Shown: positions 1 through 6,970, counted from the stretch's first letter. The stretch: DNA of 10,976 nt from Eimeria necatrix (GCF_000499385.1 NW_013651918.1:1-10976), one strand, 5' to 3'. The notes: a model not told the origin generated them from the sequence alone. A program made the numbers and translations.

Positions 1-166
1 GGGGGAGGGGGGCGGGGGGAAGCAGCGGCGGTGAAGCAGCGATGCGGCAGCGGTGGAAAGCAATGCAGCAGCAGCGCAGCAGCAGCAGCACAGCAGCAGC
101 GCAGCAGCAGCAGCACAGCAGCAGCAGAGTATATGGGTGTCAGGGAGAGGGAGCTTATTATCGGGG
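1..166 (-). CDS. Candidate downstream exon of a membrane-protein gene, runs off window
   Basis: On the minus strand a good acceptor (CCCCCTTTGCAG) ends at 167, and an open frame then continues to the window edge without a stop. If the upstream exon ends at 258 (one base into a codon), the phase agrees and the join reads YCAVCAAPIISSLSLTPIYS, followed by an Ala/Leu/Cys-rich stretch. The hydrophobic part (LSLTPIYSAAAVLLLL) could be a second membrane segment after the one at 258-711. The rest of the frame comes from CTG runs and is low complexity, so the coding extent toward position 1 is uncertain. The protein family is not recognised. Confidence 0.4.
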
Positions 167-257
167 CTGCAAAGGGGGCTAGAACGAGGCTCGAATGACG
201 GGCTAGAACCCAGGGTTTGGGGTTTAGGGTTTAGGGTTTAGGGTTTAGGGTTTGCAC
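167..257 (-). other. Putative 91-nt intron containing telomere-like repeats
   Basis: Read on the minus strand, a donor CAG|GTGCAA starts at 257 and an acceptor CCTTTGCAG ends at 167. The reading phase is kept between the flanking open frames. Nearly half of the intron is the AAACCCT array at 212-253, directly after the donor. The upstream frame would otherwise stop inside this array at TAA. Splice sites are judged by eye only. Confidence 0.5.
212..253 (+). repeat. Interstitial telomere-like array, TTTAGGG x6
   Basis: Six head-to-tail heptamers of the plant/apicomplexan telomere type. They are G-rich on the plus strand, and one unit is a variant (TTTGGGG). Single-copy-looking sequence lies on both sides, so this is an internal array and not a chromosome end. 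Confidence 0.96.
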
Positions 258-467
258 CTGCACAGACGGCGCAGTAGGTGGAGTTGTTGAGGAGCTGGAC
301 GCAGTACAAGTCCCACATGGAGGGAAAGGCAAAAGCAGCAGCAGCAACAGTGAAGAGAAACATGTGGAGACAAATCAGCAGCAAAATCCACCAGCGCACG
401 GGGTTGTGAATGAGGGGGGCGGGGCCCCCCCCTGGCTGCTTCTTGAAGAGGTACCGCAGCATCATTT

Positions 468-513
<46 letters not shown>

Positions 514-711
514 GCTGCTGCTGCTGGCGGTGGCGTTTGCGGCGGATCCGGCTGAGGCCTGGACGCCGGCTGTGGATCCTGAGAGGCCCTTGAAGTCTAT
601 AAAAGGCTGCTTCACTTCATGCTGGCCCTGCTGCCGCCGCTGCTGCTGCTGCTGCTGCTGCTGCTGCAGCTGTTGCTGCTGCTGCCGCCGCAGTCGCTGC
701 CGTGGCTCGGC
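258..711 (-). CDS. Exon of an unidentified membrane protein with Gln- and Ala-runs
   Basis: Minus-strand open frame running from just after an in-frame TAG (712-714) to a donor at 258. Order along the protein: a Gln/Arg-rich run; a Ser/Ala-rich linker (VKQPFIDFKGLSGS); about 15 Ala from a CAG tract; a basic segment MMLRYLFKKQ; a hydrophobic span of about 20 residues (WWILLLICLHMFLFTVAAAA); then a short loop with three Cys and an NNST sequon (LYCVQLLNNSTYCAVC). This is the signature of a membrane helix followed by a lumenal or extracellular loop. No ATG lies at the start of this stretch, so it is probably an internal exon; MM inside it is a possible start. The single hydrophobic span is compatible with a transporter or another polytopic protein, but I cannot name a family. 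Plus-strand frames here are poly-Cys and look like shadows. Confidence 0.55.
471..526 (+). repeat. CTG tract, about 18 units with one frame break
   Basis: CTG x14 is followed by GCTG-type units. It reads as poly-Ala in the minus-strand exon at 258-711, which is the usual homopolymer form in this kind of genome. Confidence 0.95.
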
Positions 712-1068
712 CTACCCTGTTGCATCTAGGGTCAGCTTCTCAAGCCCACAGGAAAATGCTTTCATCTGCGGGTGAGAAGGCCAGAGAAGGACAAGACGAA
801 GACTACTCAGCTGCTGCAGCTGCTGCTGCTGCTGCTGCTGCTGCGGCAGTCGGGCGCGGCCTTCGTGGCTACTCGTCACAGCTACACTGCAAAGAATAAG
901 CCCACAGATACACACAATATTATCATTCAGTGTAGAAGATGAGCCACTGAGCTTTTCTGCTGCTGCTGCTGCTGCTGCTGCGGGTCTCCCGTGCGGGCCA
1001 CTCTCACAGCGGCAGGGTCCTGGGCTTGCTGGATGATCTCGCGGGGAGTTGTTATCAGCGTTTAACAT
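712..1068 (-). CDS. Upstream open frame of the same minus-strand gene, structure unresolved
   Basis: An ATG at 1068, immediately preceded by an in-frame TAA, opens 118 codons ending at TAG 712-714, in the same frame as the exon at 258-711. The peptide contains runs of 8 Ala and 8 Gln. Inside it lies a strong minus-strand acceptor (TTATTCTTTGCAG ending at 887) with a plausible donor at 947 (GCTCA|GTGGCT); these would bound a T-rich 61-nt intron, though I could not make its phase agree with the flanking frames. Another pyrimidine-rich stretch ending CACCCGCAG lies near 765. The region may hold several small exons, and the 118-codon ORF may be a mixture of exon and intron. Confidence 0.3.
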   Translation of the reverse strand: MLNADNNSPRDHPASPGPCRCESGPHGRPAAAAAAAAEKLSGSSSTLNDNIVCICGLILCSVAVTSSHEGRARLPQQQQQQQQLQQLSSLRLVLLWPSHPQMKAFSCGLEKLTLDATG

Positions 1069-1093
1069 TTAGAACTTGTGGTTTTGTTTGTCA

Positions 1094-1106
1094 TGTTTGA
1101 GAACGA

Positions 1107-1138
<32 letters not shown>

Positions 1139-1249
1139 AGCTTCAAGGTGCCCAGCAGCACCTCGCTGACCACTCCTCTGTCTGGCCACTGGTTGTCTCT
1201 TAGCCTCTCTCTCCGGGTCAAATGGCTGTTCACTTGGCCTCACTCGCTG
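1094..1249 (-). CDS. Candidate upstream exon, charged, same minus-strand gene
   Basis: Minus-strand open frame with no ATG, so internal. It begins right after the dinucleotide AG that closes the telomere-like array (GGGTTTGAG|CAG). It reads QRVRPSEQPFDPEREAKRQ, then PVARQRSGQRGAAGHLEA, then a run of Ala, and stops at TGA 1094-1096. The charged, non-repetitive composition is much more protein-like than any other frame here. A donor near 1104 (CAGCTC|GTTCTC) would end the exon before the stop. The function is unknown. Confidence 0.4.
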
Positions 1250-1252
1250 CTC

Positions 1253-1280
1253 AAACCCTAAACCCTAAACCCTAAACCCT
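1253..1280 (+). repeat. Interstitial telomere-like array, AAACCCT x4
   Basis: Four perfect heptamers, C-rich on the plus strand and therefore inverted relative to the array at 212-253. On the minus strand the array forms the last 28 nt before a putative acceptor at 1250-1251, so it appears to be the 3' end of an intron. Confidence 0.96.
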
Positions 1281-1686
1281 CCTGCGTCGCTGCAGGGGCT
1301 CTTCCACCGCGCGATTCGACAGACACGGCCGTTGCCGCCGCTGCTCTGCTGCTGCTGCTGCCGCAGCAGAGCAGCAGCAGCAGCAGCTTTTTTACATCCC
1401 CCCTGACTGCCATGGCGCGCAAGCGACAGGAAGAGGCTTAAAGGGGCTCTTAGGCTTCGGGGGCCCCCCAGGCAGCAGCAGCAGCAGCAGCACGGCTGCT
1501 GCAGGCGTCGATAGGAGCCTTCAGCAGCAGCAACAAGCGCCGCTGCAGCAGCCGTTGCTGCGGCCGCAGCTGCTGCAGCTTCTGCAGCAACCCCAAGGGC
1601 AGCAGCAGACGCAACAGGCCCAGCAATGGCTTGCCTCTCCCAAGACCTGCAGCAGCAGCAGTGGCTGCCGCTGCCAGCCCCCATAG
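1272..1686 (+). CDS. Open frame upstream of and overlapping the Gln-rich gene, possible 5' exon
   Basis: Plus-strand frame open from just after the telomere-like array to TAG 1684-1686. It has no ATG except inside other frames. Its second half is Gln-rich in the same style as the main gene (VDRSLQQQQQAPLQQPLLRP, then [17 protein letters not shown]). It is in a different frame from the ORF at 1626. A pyrimidine-rich acceptor-like site (GCCTCTCCCAAG ending at 1642) lies where the coding frame seems to change. It could be a 5' exon, a frame-shifted part of the main gene, or a shadow. A possible acceptor at CTGCAG 1290-1295 would mark its start. Confidence 0.3.
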
Positions 1687-2274
1687 AAGACAGAAGAGGG
1701 GCAGTACCCTGTTTTCAGTACCACTCCCACACTGTGGGGGCCCTGGGGCCCCCCGAGGGCCCCTCAGGTGCCCTGGGCGAGGCTGGGGGGCCCCTGGGGG
1801 CCCCCCCGGCTCAGCTGCTGCAGCAGCAGCCGCAGCAGCCGATCCTCGAGCCTGCGGGCCGGATGACCCAGCAGCAGCAGCAGCCGCAGCCCGTGATGCT
1901 GCAGCAGCAGCAACGCCACCAGCAGTTCGTGCTGCCGCAGCTGCAGCACGTGCAGCAGCAGCGCCACGTGCATCCGCAGCCGCGCATGCAGCAGCAGCAG
2001 CAGCAGCAAATCATGCCGCAGCAGCCGCTAGCACTGCCCGCTGTTCAGCAGCACCAAACAGTCCCGCACGTCCCGCTGCAGCAGCACGGCTACATGCAGC
2101 CGCCGCAGCAGCAGCAGCTGCCGCAGCAGGTGCAGCAGCAGGTGCAGCAGCAGGTGCAGCAGCAGATGCAGCAGCAGATGCAGCAGCAGATGCAGACCAT
2201 CCCTCTGTTGGCGCCGCCCCACCACCTGCTGCAGCAGCACCAGCAGCACCCGCCCCACCTTAGCCACTTTCCTC

Positions 2275-2313
<39 letters not shown>

Positions 2314-3172
2314 CCCCCAGCCGGTCTGCTGCTGGCAGCATGCAAGGGCTGCTGGTTGCTGCTGCTGCAGAGCCCCCTGCACAGGGGCCCCCCAGCCATG
2401 TGGGGGCACCTGCCCATTCAGTAGTAGATAGGGGGGCCCCCGGTGACCCGGGGGCCCCGGGGGCCCCAGGGGCCCCGGGGGCTTCAGGGGCCCCGGGGGC
2501 CCCTGGGGCCCCGGGGGCCCCTGGCGCCCCGGGGGCCCCTGGGGCCCCGGGGGCCCCTGGGGCCTCGAGGGCCCCCGGGAGCTGTGGGGCCCGGGGGGCC
2601 CCCGGGGGCCCCAGGGGCCCCGGCACAACGGGGGCCCCCACAGATCGAAAGCGCAAAGCGGCATGGAAGTCCCCAGCCCCCAGGTGGAAGTCCTCAGCTG
2701 CTGGGGAATCTTTGCTGCTGCCCCAGCAGGTGCAGCAGCAAACTGGCCTGCAGCAGCAGCAGCAGCAGCAGCGGCTGCTGTTGCAGCAGCAACAGCAGCA
2801 GCAGCAGCAGCATCTGCAGCAGCCACGGCAGCAGCTGCTGCATGATATGCCTCCCTCTCTAAACGGTGCCCAGCCGCTGCTGCAGCACGCGGCCCAGACT
2901 CAGCCGCAGCAGCAGCAGCAGCAGCAGCTTCACCAGCAGCAGCTGGACTTGCCTCAACAGCAGTTCCAGCAGTCGCTTTCGGTGCAGCAGCAGCAGCAGA
3001 ACATGCAGCAGCAGCGGGAGCAGCAGCATATGTTACCGCCGCAACAGAGGCCACAGAGTCTTGCAGTGCAGCAGCGGCAGCAGCAACTTCCACCGCTGCA
3101 GCAGCACCAGCTGCAGCAACAGCTGGTGCTCCCGCTGCAGCAAACGCGACACCCCAACGGAATAGCTCCGCC

Positions 3173-3211
<39 letters not shown>

Positions 3212-3298
3212 GTCGTTGGGTCAAGCAGAGTCTCCCTTGCACCGCAGGGGCCAGCAGCAGCTGGAGGTGGGGCGTCAGCTTTCAGCGTCTTATCGTGC

Positions 3299-3331
<33 letters not shown>

Positions 3332-3535
3332 TCCTCAAGCTGGCCTGAGTGGCGACATGCAGAAGCGGGCGCAGCAGCTGCAGCAGCTGCAGCAGCTGCA
3401 GCAGCTGCAGCAGGCTGCTGTGCTGCTGCAGCAGCAAGAAATGGACCTCTCGCTGCGGGAACTCGAATCTGTGTACTTGCCGCTGCTCTGGAGCGACGGC
3501 GCTGCAGCAGAGAGGGGCAGCAGCTGCTGCGCTGC

Positions 3536-3570
<35 letters not shown>

Positions 3571-4463
3571 GCAGCAGCAAGAACAGCATCTCAATGGGCA
3601 CTGTGCCTTTAGATAAGTTGTTAGTTTTTAAAAGAGAAAGAGGAAAGACTTTCAGCGCTATGGGGGAAGGCCAGTGGGCCCCCTGGCCTGTGGGGCATGA
3701 GGACTCTCGGTGTTTGCTGCTGCAGCAGCAGCTGCAGCAGCTGCAGCTGCTGCCTGCATCTCAGTGGGACCCGCTGCAGCAGCAGCAGCAGCTGCAGCAG
3801 CTGCTGACTCTCTGGTGCAGCAGCCACACGGAACCCTCGGGGGGCCCCAGGGGGCCCCTCCAGTTAGAAGCCAAAGCAGCAAGTATTCTTAAACTCCCAG
3901 CCCCCAGCTGCTTCTCTTTGCAGCCCCAAAATGGAATGGTACCTTTTGTTTGGAGGCCCTTGGGGGCCCCCCAAGGGGCCCCCACAGGGGCCCCCCAAGG
4001 GGCCCCCCAAGGGGCCCCTGCAGGGCTTTCAGCAGGGGCCCCCGCGGGGGGCCCCCCTAGGGCCCTTCACACACCAGCCGAAGGCTACGGCGCTGATGTG
4101 TGCGGCCAAACGGGCCAGCAGCTGCAGCAGCCGCAAGAGCTGCAGCAGCAGCAGCAGCAGCGGGACCCGCAGCAGCATGAAAGGGGAGAGATCCGGCGGC
4201 AGCAGCAGCAGAGGCAGCCGCGGAAGATACAGAGGAAGCTCTCTGGGTTGCAGCAGCAGGAGCTGCAGCAGCACACACAGCAAGACCACGCGCTGCAGCA
4301 GCAGCAGGAGCTGCACCAACAGGAGCAGCAGCTGCAGCAGCAAGTGCGGCAGCAGCTGCAGCAGCAGCAGCACTATGCCGTGGGTTGTGGGGCCCCTTCC
4401 GCTTCTCTTGCAGGGATTTCAGGGGCTGCAGCTGCCACTTGTTGCGGCCCGCTTCAAGTATGA
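1626..4463 (+). CDS. Very glutamine-rich protein, main exon (945 codons)
   Basis: Longest open frame of the window. ATG 1626 is the first ATG after an in-frame TAG at 1512-1514. The product is a low-complexity protein: dozens of Gln runs separated by His/Pro/Leu-rich spacers (residues about 60-225); a Gly-Ala-Pro collagen-like block (about 269-338); a basic patch RKRKAAWKS (about 340-350); more Gln-rich sequence; an Ala run; a leucine-patterned QQL repeat; a short complex segment [17 protein letters not shown] (about 605-620) that may be a folded or interaction motif; a Ser run; and a second Gly-Ala-Pro block (about 780-815). Gln-rich proteins of this kind are often transcription or RNA-related scaffolds, but that is only a family tendency. 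The terminal TGA overlaps a good donor (CAA|GTATGA at 4458), so the ORF end is probably the start of an intron. Internal introns cannot be excluded: GTAGTA at 2421 to GCTGCTGCCCCAG at 2726 would remove 306 nt in frame. Confidence 0.72.
1738..1806 (+). repeat. Small GGGGCCCC-type block
   Basis: Clustered GGGGGCCCC/GGGGCCCCCC words inside the Gln-rich ORF, read there as Gly/Pro/Ala. It follows a good acceptor-like site (CCTGTTTTCAG ending at 1718). Confidence 0.8.
2130..2195 (+). repeat. 12-bp tandem repeat coding VQQQ/MQQQ
   Basis: Units (G/A)TGCAGCAGCAG start at 2130, 2142, 2154, 2166, 2178 and 2190. The first three code for Val-Gln3 and the later ones for Met-Gln3, which shows recent unit duplication with a single G-to-A change inside the Gln-rich ORF. 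Confidence 0.9.
2277..2312 (+). repeat. (CAG)12
   Basis: Pure CAG run read as poly-Gln in the main ORF. A similar pure (CAG)12 lies at 3174-3209. Confidence 0.95.
2431..2640 (+). repeat. 9-bp GGGGCCCC(N) array, collagen-like when translated
   Basis: About 210 nt of alternating G4-5 and C4-5 blocks with a 9-bp period. The unit is nearly self-complementary, so several frames on both strands read Gly-Ala-Pro or Gly-Pro-Arg triplets. In the main ORF it encodes (GAP)n. It may be coding, or part of an in-frame intron from 2421 (TCA|GTAGTA) to 2726 (GCCCCAG). Confidence 0.9.
3174..3209 (+). repeat. (CAG)12
   Basis: Second pure (CAG)12 in the main ORF, encoding poly-Gln. Confidence 0.95.
3372..3413 (+). 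repeat. 9-bp tandem repeat CAGCAGCTG
   Basis: Four to five perfect units encode QQL repeats next to MQKRAQ. The Leu spacing could favour helix or coiled-coil association within the Gln-rich protein. Confidence 0.9.
3961..4064 (+). repeat. GGGGCCCC-type block with CAAG/CACA spacers
   Basis: Repeated words of the type GGGGCCCCCCAAG. In the main ORF it reads [16 protein letters not shown]. It is bracketed by a donor-like GTACCT at 3939 and acceptor-like ends at 4032 (GGGCTTTCAG) and 4077 (CACACACCAG), so an intron here is possible. The ORF stays open either way. Confidence 0.85.
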
Positions 4464-4478
4464 ATTGTTCTTTCTGTT

Positions 4479-4531
<53 letters not shown>

Positions 4532-4560
4532 TAGTAGCGGCCTTCGTGCGATTTGCCCCT

Positions 4561-4564
<4 letters not shown>
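4458..4564 (+). other. Putative 107-nt intron with (CAG)11(TAG)7
   Basis: The donor CAA|GTATGA is followed by T-rich sequence, then (CAG)11 at 4484-4516 running into (TAG)7 at 4517-4537, then acceptor GATTTGCCCCTGCAG ending at 4564. Both flanking frames are phase 0, so the join keeps the Gln-rich frame open (GPLQ|QQQQ). Confidence 0.48.
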
Positions 4565-4592
<28 letters not shown>

Positions 4593-4898
4593 GCATCGCA
4601 GGGGCAGAACTAAAGCAAGCGTTTGTTGACTGCGAGGGAGACCGAATGCAGCAGCTGCTGCTGCGCCTAAGCAGCAGTTGCTGCTGCTGCTGCGTCACCG
4701 ACTCTTTACATTTGGCAAGTGCAGCAGCTGCTGCGCCGCAGCTGCATTCACCGGAAGCAAGGCAGCAGCAGCTGCTGGGGTGGGTGCAGCAGCAGCTGCT
4801 TCGTCGACGCAGCAGCCGCTGCAGCAACTGGTGCAGCAGCAGCTGCTGAAGTGGGCAGCTGCAGCGGCTGCTGCGGTGGATGCGGTAGGGCTACTGGT
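4565..4898 (+). CDS. Candidate exon(s) of the Gln-rich gene
   Basis: After the acceptor at 4564 the frame reads a Gln run, then ESIAGAELKQAFVDCEGDRM and QQLLLRL, then Cys/Ala-rich repeat, then SPEARQQQLLGWVQQQLL. Near 4810 this frame goes into a stop, and the protein-like reading moves to another frame (TQQPLQQLVQQQLLKW, AVDAVGLL), which ends at a strong donor GGT|GTGAGT at 4898. I could not place a convincing splice or indel that links the two frames, so at least one boundary inside is unresolved. The segment ELKQAFVDCEGDRM is complex sequence, not repeat, and supports real coding. Confidence 0.4.
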
Positions 4899-5121
4899 GT
4901 GAGTGCTGCGCGTGCTGCTGCAGCAGCAACAGCAGCAGCAGCAGCAGCTGCTGCTGCTGCTGCGCTGTACGTACAAGCGGCCACAAACGGGTGTGAAGCG
5001 CCGTTCACCTCCAGGTGCCCTTGCAGGGGCCCCTAGGGGGCCCCTAGGTAAGGGGGGCCCCCAGGTTAGGGGGGCCCCCTGGTGGGGGGGCCCCCAGGTT
5101 GGGGGCCCCCCGATTTACTAG
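4899..5121 (+). other. Putative 223-nt intron carrying a GGGGCCCC block
   Basis: Donor GTGAGT at 4899 and acceptor GATTTACTAG ending at 5121. The upstream phase (two bases into a codon) fits a downstream frame that ends cleanly at TGA 5213-5215. A second strong donor (CTAG|GTAAGG at 5048) lies inside, so a small extra exon or alternative splicing is possible. Confidence 0.35.
5026..5111 (+). repeat. GGGGCCCC-type block
   Basis: Five or more GGGGGGCCCCC words spaced by AGGTTA, TGGTGG and similar, inside the putative intron. Near-palindromic, so it can fold on either strand. Confidence 0.85.
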
Positions 5122-5215
5122 GTTTGGGGCTGCATGCAAATTGGCCAGTGCGACTTTGCGCAAGTGGCTGTGCGCCACGAGCTGTCTAGACACCCGAAAT
5201 TTGAGGCGTTTTTGA
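5122..5215 (+). CDS. Candidate terminal exon of the Gln-rich gene
   Basis: Joined in phase to the exon ending at 4898 it reads VFGAACKLASATLRKWLCAT, then SCLDTRNLRRF, then TGA at 5213-5215. A competing frame in the same DNA (CDFAQVAVRHELSRHPKFEA) is also protein-like, and the minus strand is open as well. I prefer the first only because its splice phase matches. No family is recognised in either. Confidence 0.3.
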
Positions 5216-5266
5216 ATTGTTGTTGTCAATCCAAAGAAACTGAACAGCTGCTGCTGCAGCCGCAGC

Positions 5267-5605
5267 TTTGCGGTTGCTGCTGCAGCTGCTGCAGCACGAG
5301 CTGCCGCTGCAGCCCCAGCTTTGTGGTTTTGTTGCAGCTGCTGTGACTGCAGCTGCTTCTGCTGCCCCAGCTTTGTCGTTCGTGCTGCAGCTGCTGCAGC
5401 TGCTGCAGCTGCTGCAGCTGCTGCAGCTAGGGCTGCTCTTGCAGCCGCACTTTTGTCGTTCGTGCTGCAACTGCTGCAGGTAGAGCTGCTGCTGGTCGCG
5501 TAGCTTTGTCGTTCGTGCTGCAGCTGCTGCAGCTGCTGCAGCTAGCAGCTGCTGCAGCTAGGGCTGCCTTCGCAGCCGCACTTTTGTCGTTCCTGCTGCA
5601 GCTGC
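5267..5605 (+). repeat. Minisatellite: TTTGTCGTTC + (CTGCAG) units
   Basis: Six degenerate copies begin with TTTG(T/C)(C/G)GTT at 5267, 5320, 5372, 5452, 5505 and 5583. Spacings are 53, 52, 80, 53 and 78 bp, so there are two unit lengths (about 52 and about 79) that differ by the number of CTGCAG hexamers and an extra GCTAGGGCTGC segment. The minus strand reads NDKSAAAKAA-like peptides and the plus strand LSFVLQLLQ-like ones. Stops interrupt every frame somewhere, so I treat it as non-coding or intronic. Confidence 0.85.
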
Positions 5606-5618
5606 TGCTGCGCTGCAG

Positions 5619-5707
5619 CAAGGAGCAGCACTGCCGCCGGAAGAACCCCACAGATTTGTAAAGCTTGCCTGCCGTACTTGAATTGTGACGAGACCTCACT
5701 GCTGGCA
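5619..5707 (+). CDS. Candidate exon, unknown protein (Cys pair segment)
   Basis: Acceptor-like GCGCTGCAG ends at 5618. The frame reads RSSTAAGRTPQICKACLPYL then NCDETSLLA and meets a donor GCA|GTAGCC at 5708. The sequence is complex and has no repeat. The minus strand also gives a plausible peptide (SSQFKYGRQALQICG), so the strand is not certain. If the donor is not used, the frame runs on through poly-Ala to a TAG near 5815. Confidence 0.35.
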
Positions 5708-5713
5708 GTAGCC

Positions 5714-5758
<45 letters not shown>

Positions 5759-5786
5759 CAGTTTCTCACTGTCTTCCCGCGAGTAG

Positions 5787-6038
5787 CAGCAAATATTAGC
5801 TTCCAGAAGAAATAGTGGGGGTTTATACGTGCTGTTGGCCACAAGGCAGCAGCAGCAGACTGCCTATGCGCAGCTGTCAAGGCCCCCAGTGGCTCTGCGG
5901 CTTGCTGCAGCAGCAGCAGCAAGCAGCAGCAAGCGGCGGCAAGCTCTTGCTGCTGCAGCAGCAAGCAGGGGGAGGATCGGCCCCTTGCTGCTGCTGCTGC
6001 AGCAAGCGACAAGGCTCGCTGCTGCTGCAGCAGACTGA
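5787..6038 (+). CDS. Candidate terminal exon, Ala/Gln/Ser-rich
   Basis: A pyrimidine-rich acceptor (TTTCTCACTGTCTTCC...GTAG) ends at 5786, and the phase matches the exon ending at 5707 across a 79-nt intron that contains a CAG run. The frame reads QQILASRRNSGGLYVLLATR, QQQQTAYAQLSRPPVALRLA, then Ala/Ser runs, basic KRRQAL and TGA at 6036-6038. Function unknown. The minus-strand alternative (5542-6054) is more Leu/Cys-rich and has no ATG start. Confidence 0.35.
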   Translation, partial: QQILASRRNSGGLYVLLATRQQQQTAYAQLSRPPVALRLAAAAAASSSKRRQALAAAAASRGRIGPLLLLLQQATRLAAAAAD

Positions 6039-6103
6039 AGAAGCTAGAAGGCACATCCTCCCATGAAGCAGCAAATCAGCAGCACATCTCTTGGCCATTC
6101 CAC

Positions 6104-6138
<35 letters not shown>

Positions 6139-6204
6139 TGCTGCCCACGGGGGCACAGCGACCTACTTCTTTTGTCTAACTTGCATGCATGCAGCATACC
6201 TTAT

Positions 6205-6560
6205 TGGACAACTAAGGTATGTATATATTTATATTTAAATGTATATTTTATATTTAAATCCATATATAAATATATATATATATATATTCATTTCATCATA
6301 TATATATATATAGAATAGCGCATATATGTAATATAATGCAAATATATGAAACTGTACAAATATATTTATACTACTTAGATGTATACGTAGATTTTGTATA
6401 TAAATATGTATATATATATTCCGATATGTTTATATTATAGATAGATATATATATATAAATATATATATATATATTTGTATATATATATATATATAATATA
6501 TAAATTCTAATATATTTATATTATAGATATGTGTGTACGTAGCTTTTGTGTCTTCGGCAT
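6205..6560. repeat. AT-rich microsatellite DNA, no gene
   Basis: Dominated by TATATA, TATAAATA and ATATTTATA words with no sustained protein-like frame. I see no gene in it. It probably separates transcription units. Confidence 0.85.
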
Positions 6561-6640
6561 ATTTGTGGCCACTTCATAGTGCGTTGCATTGCATGCATGT
6601 GCTGCCACTCATCTGTAAATATGAAAAATAGATATTTGGA

Positions 6641-6778
6641 AATATGAATATGAATATAAATATAAATATAAATATAAATATAAATATAAATATAAATATA
6701 AATATAAATATAAATATAAATATAAATATAAGTAGAAATATAAATATAAACAAATATAAATATGAATATAAATAGAAT
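6641..6778 (+). repeat. Hexamer microsatellite (TATAAA)n
   Basis: Regular period-6 array, near perfect between about 6653 and 6730 and degenerating on both sides (GAATAT, AGTAGA variants). The minus-strand frame of Tyr-Ile and Phe-Ile repeats is a translation artefact of this array. Confidence 0.95.
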
Positions 6779-6863
6779 AAGTAGGGCTTTATATGAGCAT
6801 GTATCTTTTAGAGAAGTATCATTTTCCAAAGCGGCCGAGGCCACCGTGACACTGTAGCCCAAA

Positions 6864-6902
<39 letters not shown>

Positions 6903-6925
6903 TGTCCTTGTGGGACGGGCTGCAG

Positions 6926-6970
6926 CAGATGAGAGGTGTTCTCTGTGGGCCTCCGCGGGGGCCCCAGCGA

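Noticed and set aside
212..253. Chromosome end (true telomere)
   Set aside because: Only six heptamers with complex sequence on both sides, and an inverted second array 1 kb away: interstitial.
2431..2640. Genuine collagen gene
   Set aside because: The Gly-Ala-Pro pattern appears in several frames on both strands, so it follows from the DNA repeat; no flanking collagen domains.
2260..3594. Minus-strand 444-codon ORF, Ala/Cys-rich with collagen-like part
   Set aside because: Antisense shadow of the Gln-rich ORF; Ala comes from CTG runs and the collagen-like part from the self-complementary GGGGCCCC array.
3883..4077. 195-nt in-frame intron (GTATTC to CACACCAG) in the main ORF
   Set aside because: Possible but weak: the ORF is open throughout and several competing donor and acceptor pairs exist, so I did not list it as a feature.
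4057..4827. Minus-strand 256-codon ORF
   Set aside because: Mostly Ala/Cys/Tyr runs antisense to CAG/TAG tracts, overlapping the better-supported plus-strand exons.
6205..6900. tRNA or other RNA gene in the AT-rich region
   Set aside because: I saw no tRNA box motifs or stable non-repeat fold by eye.
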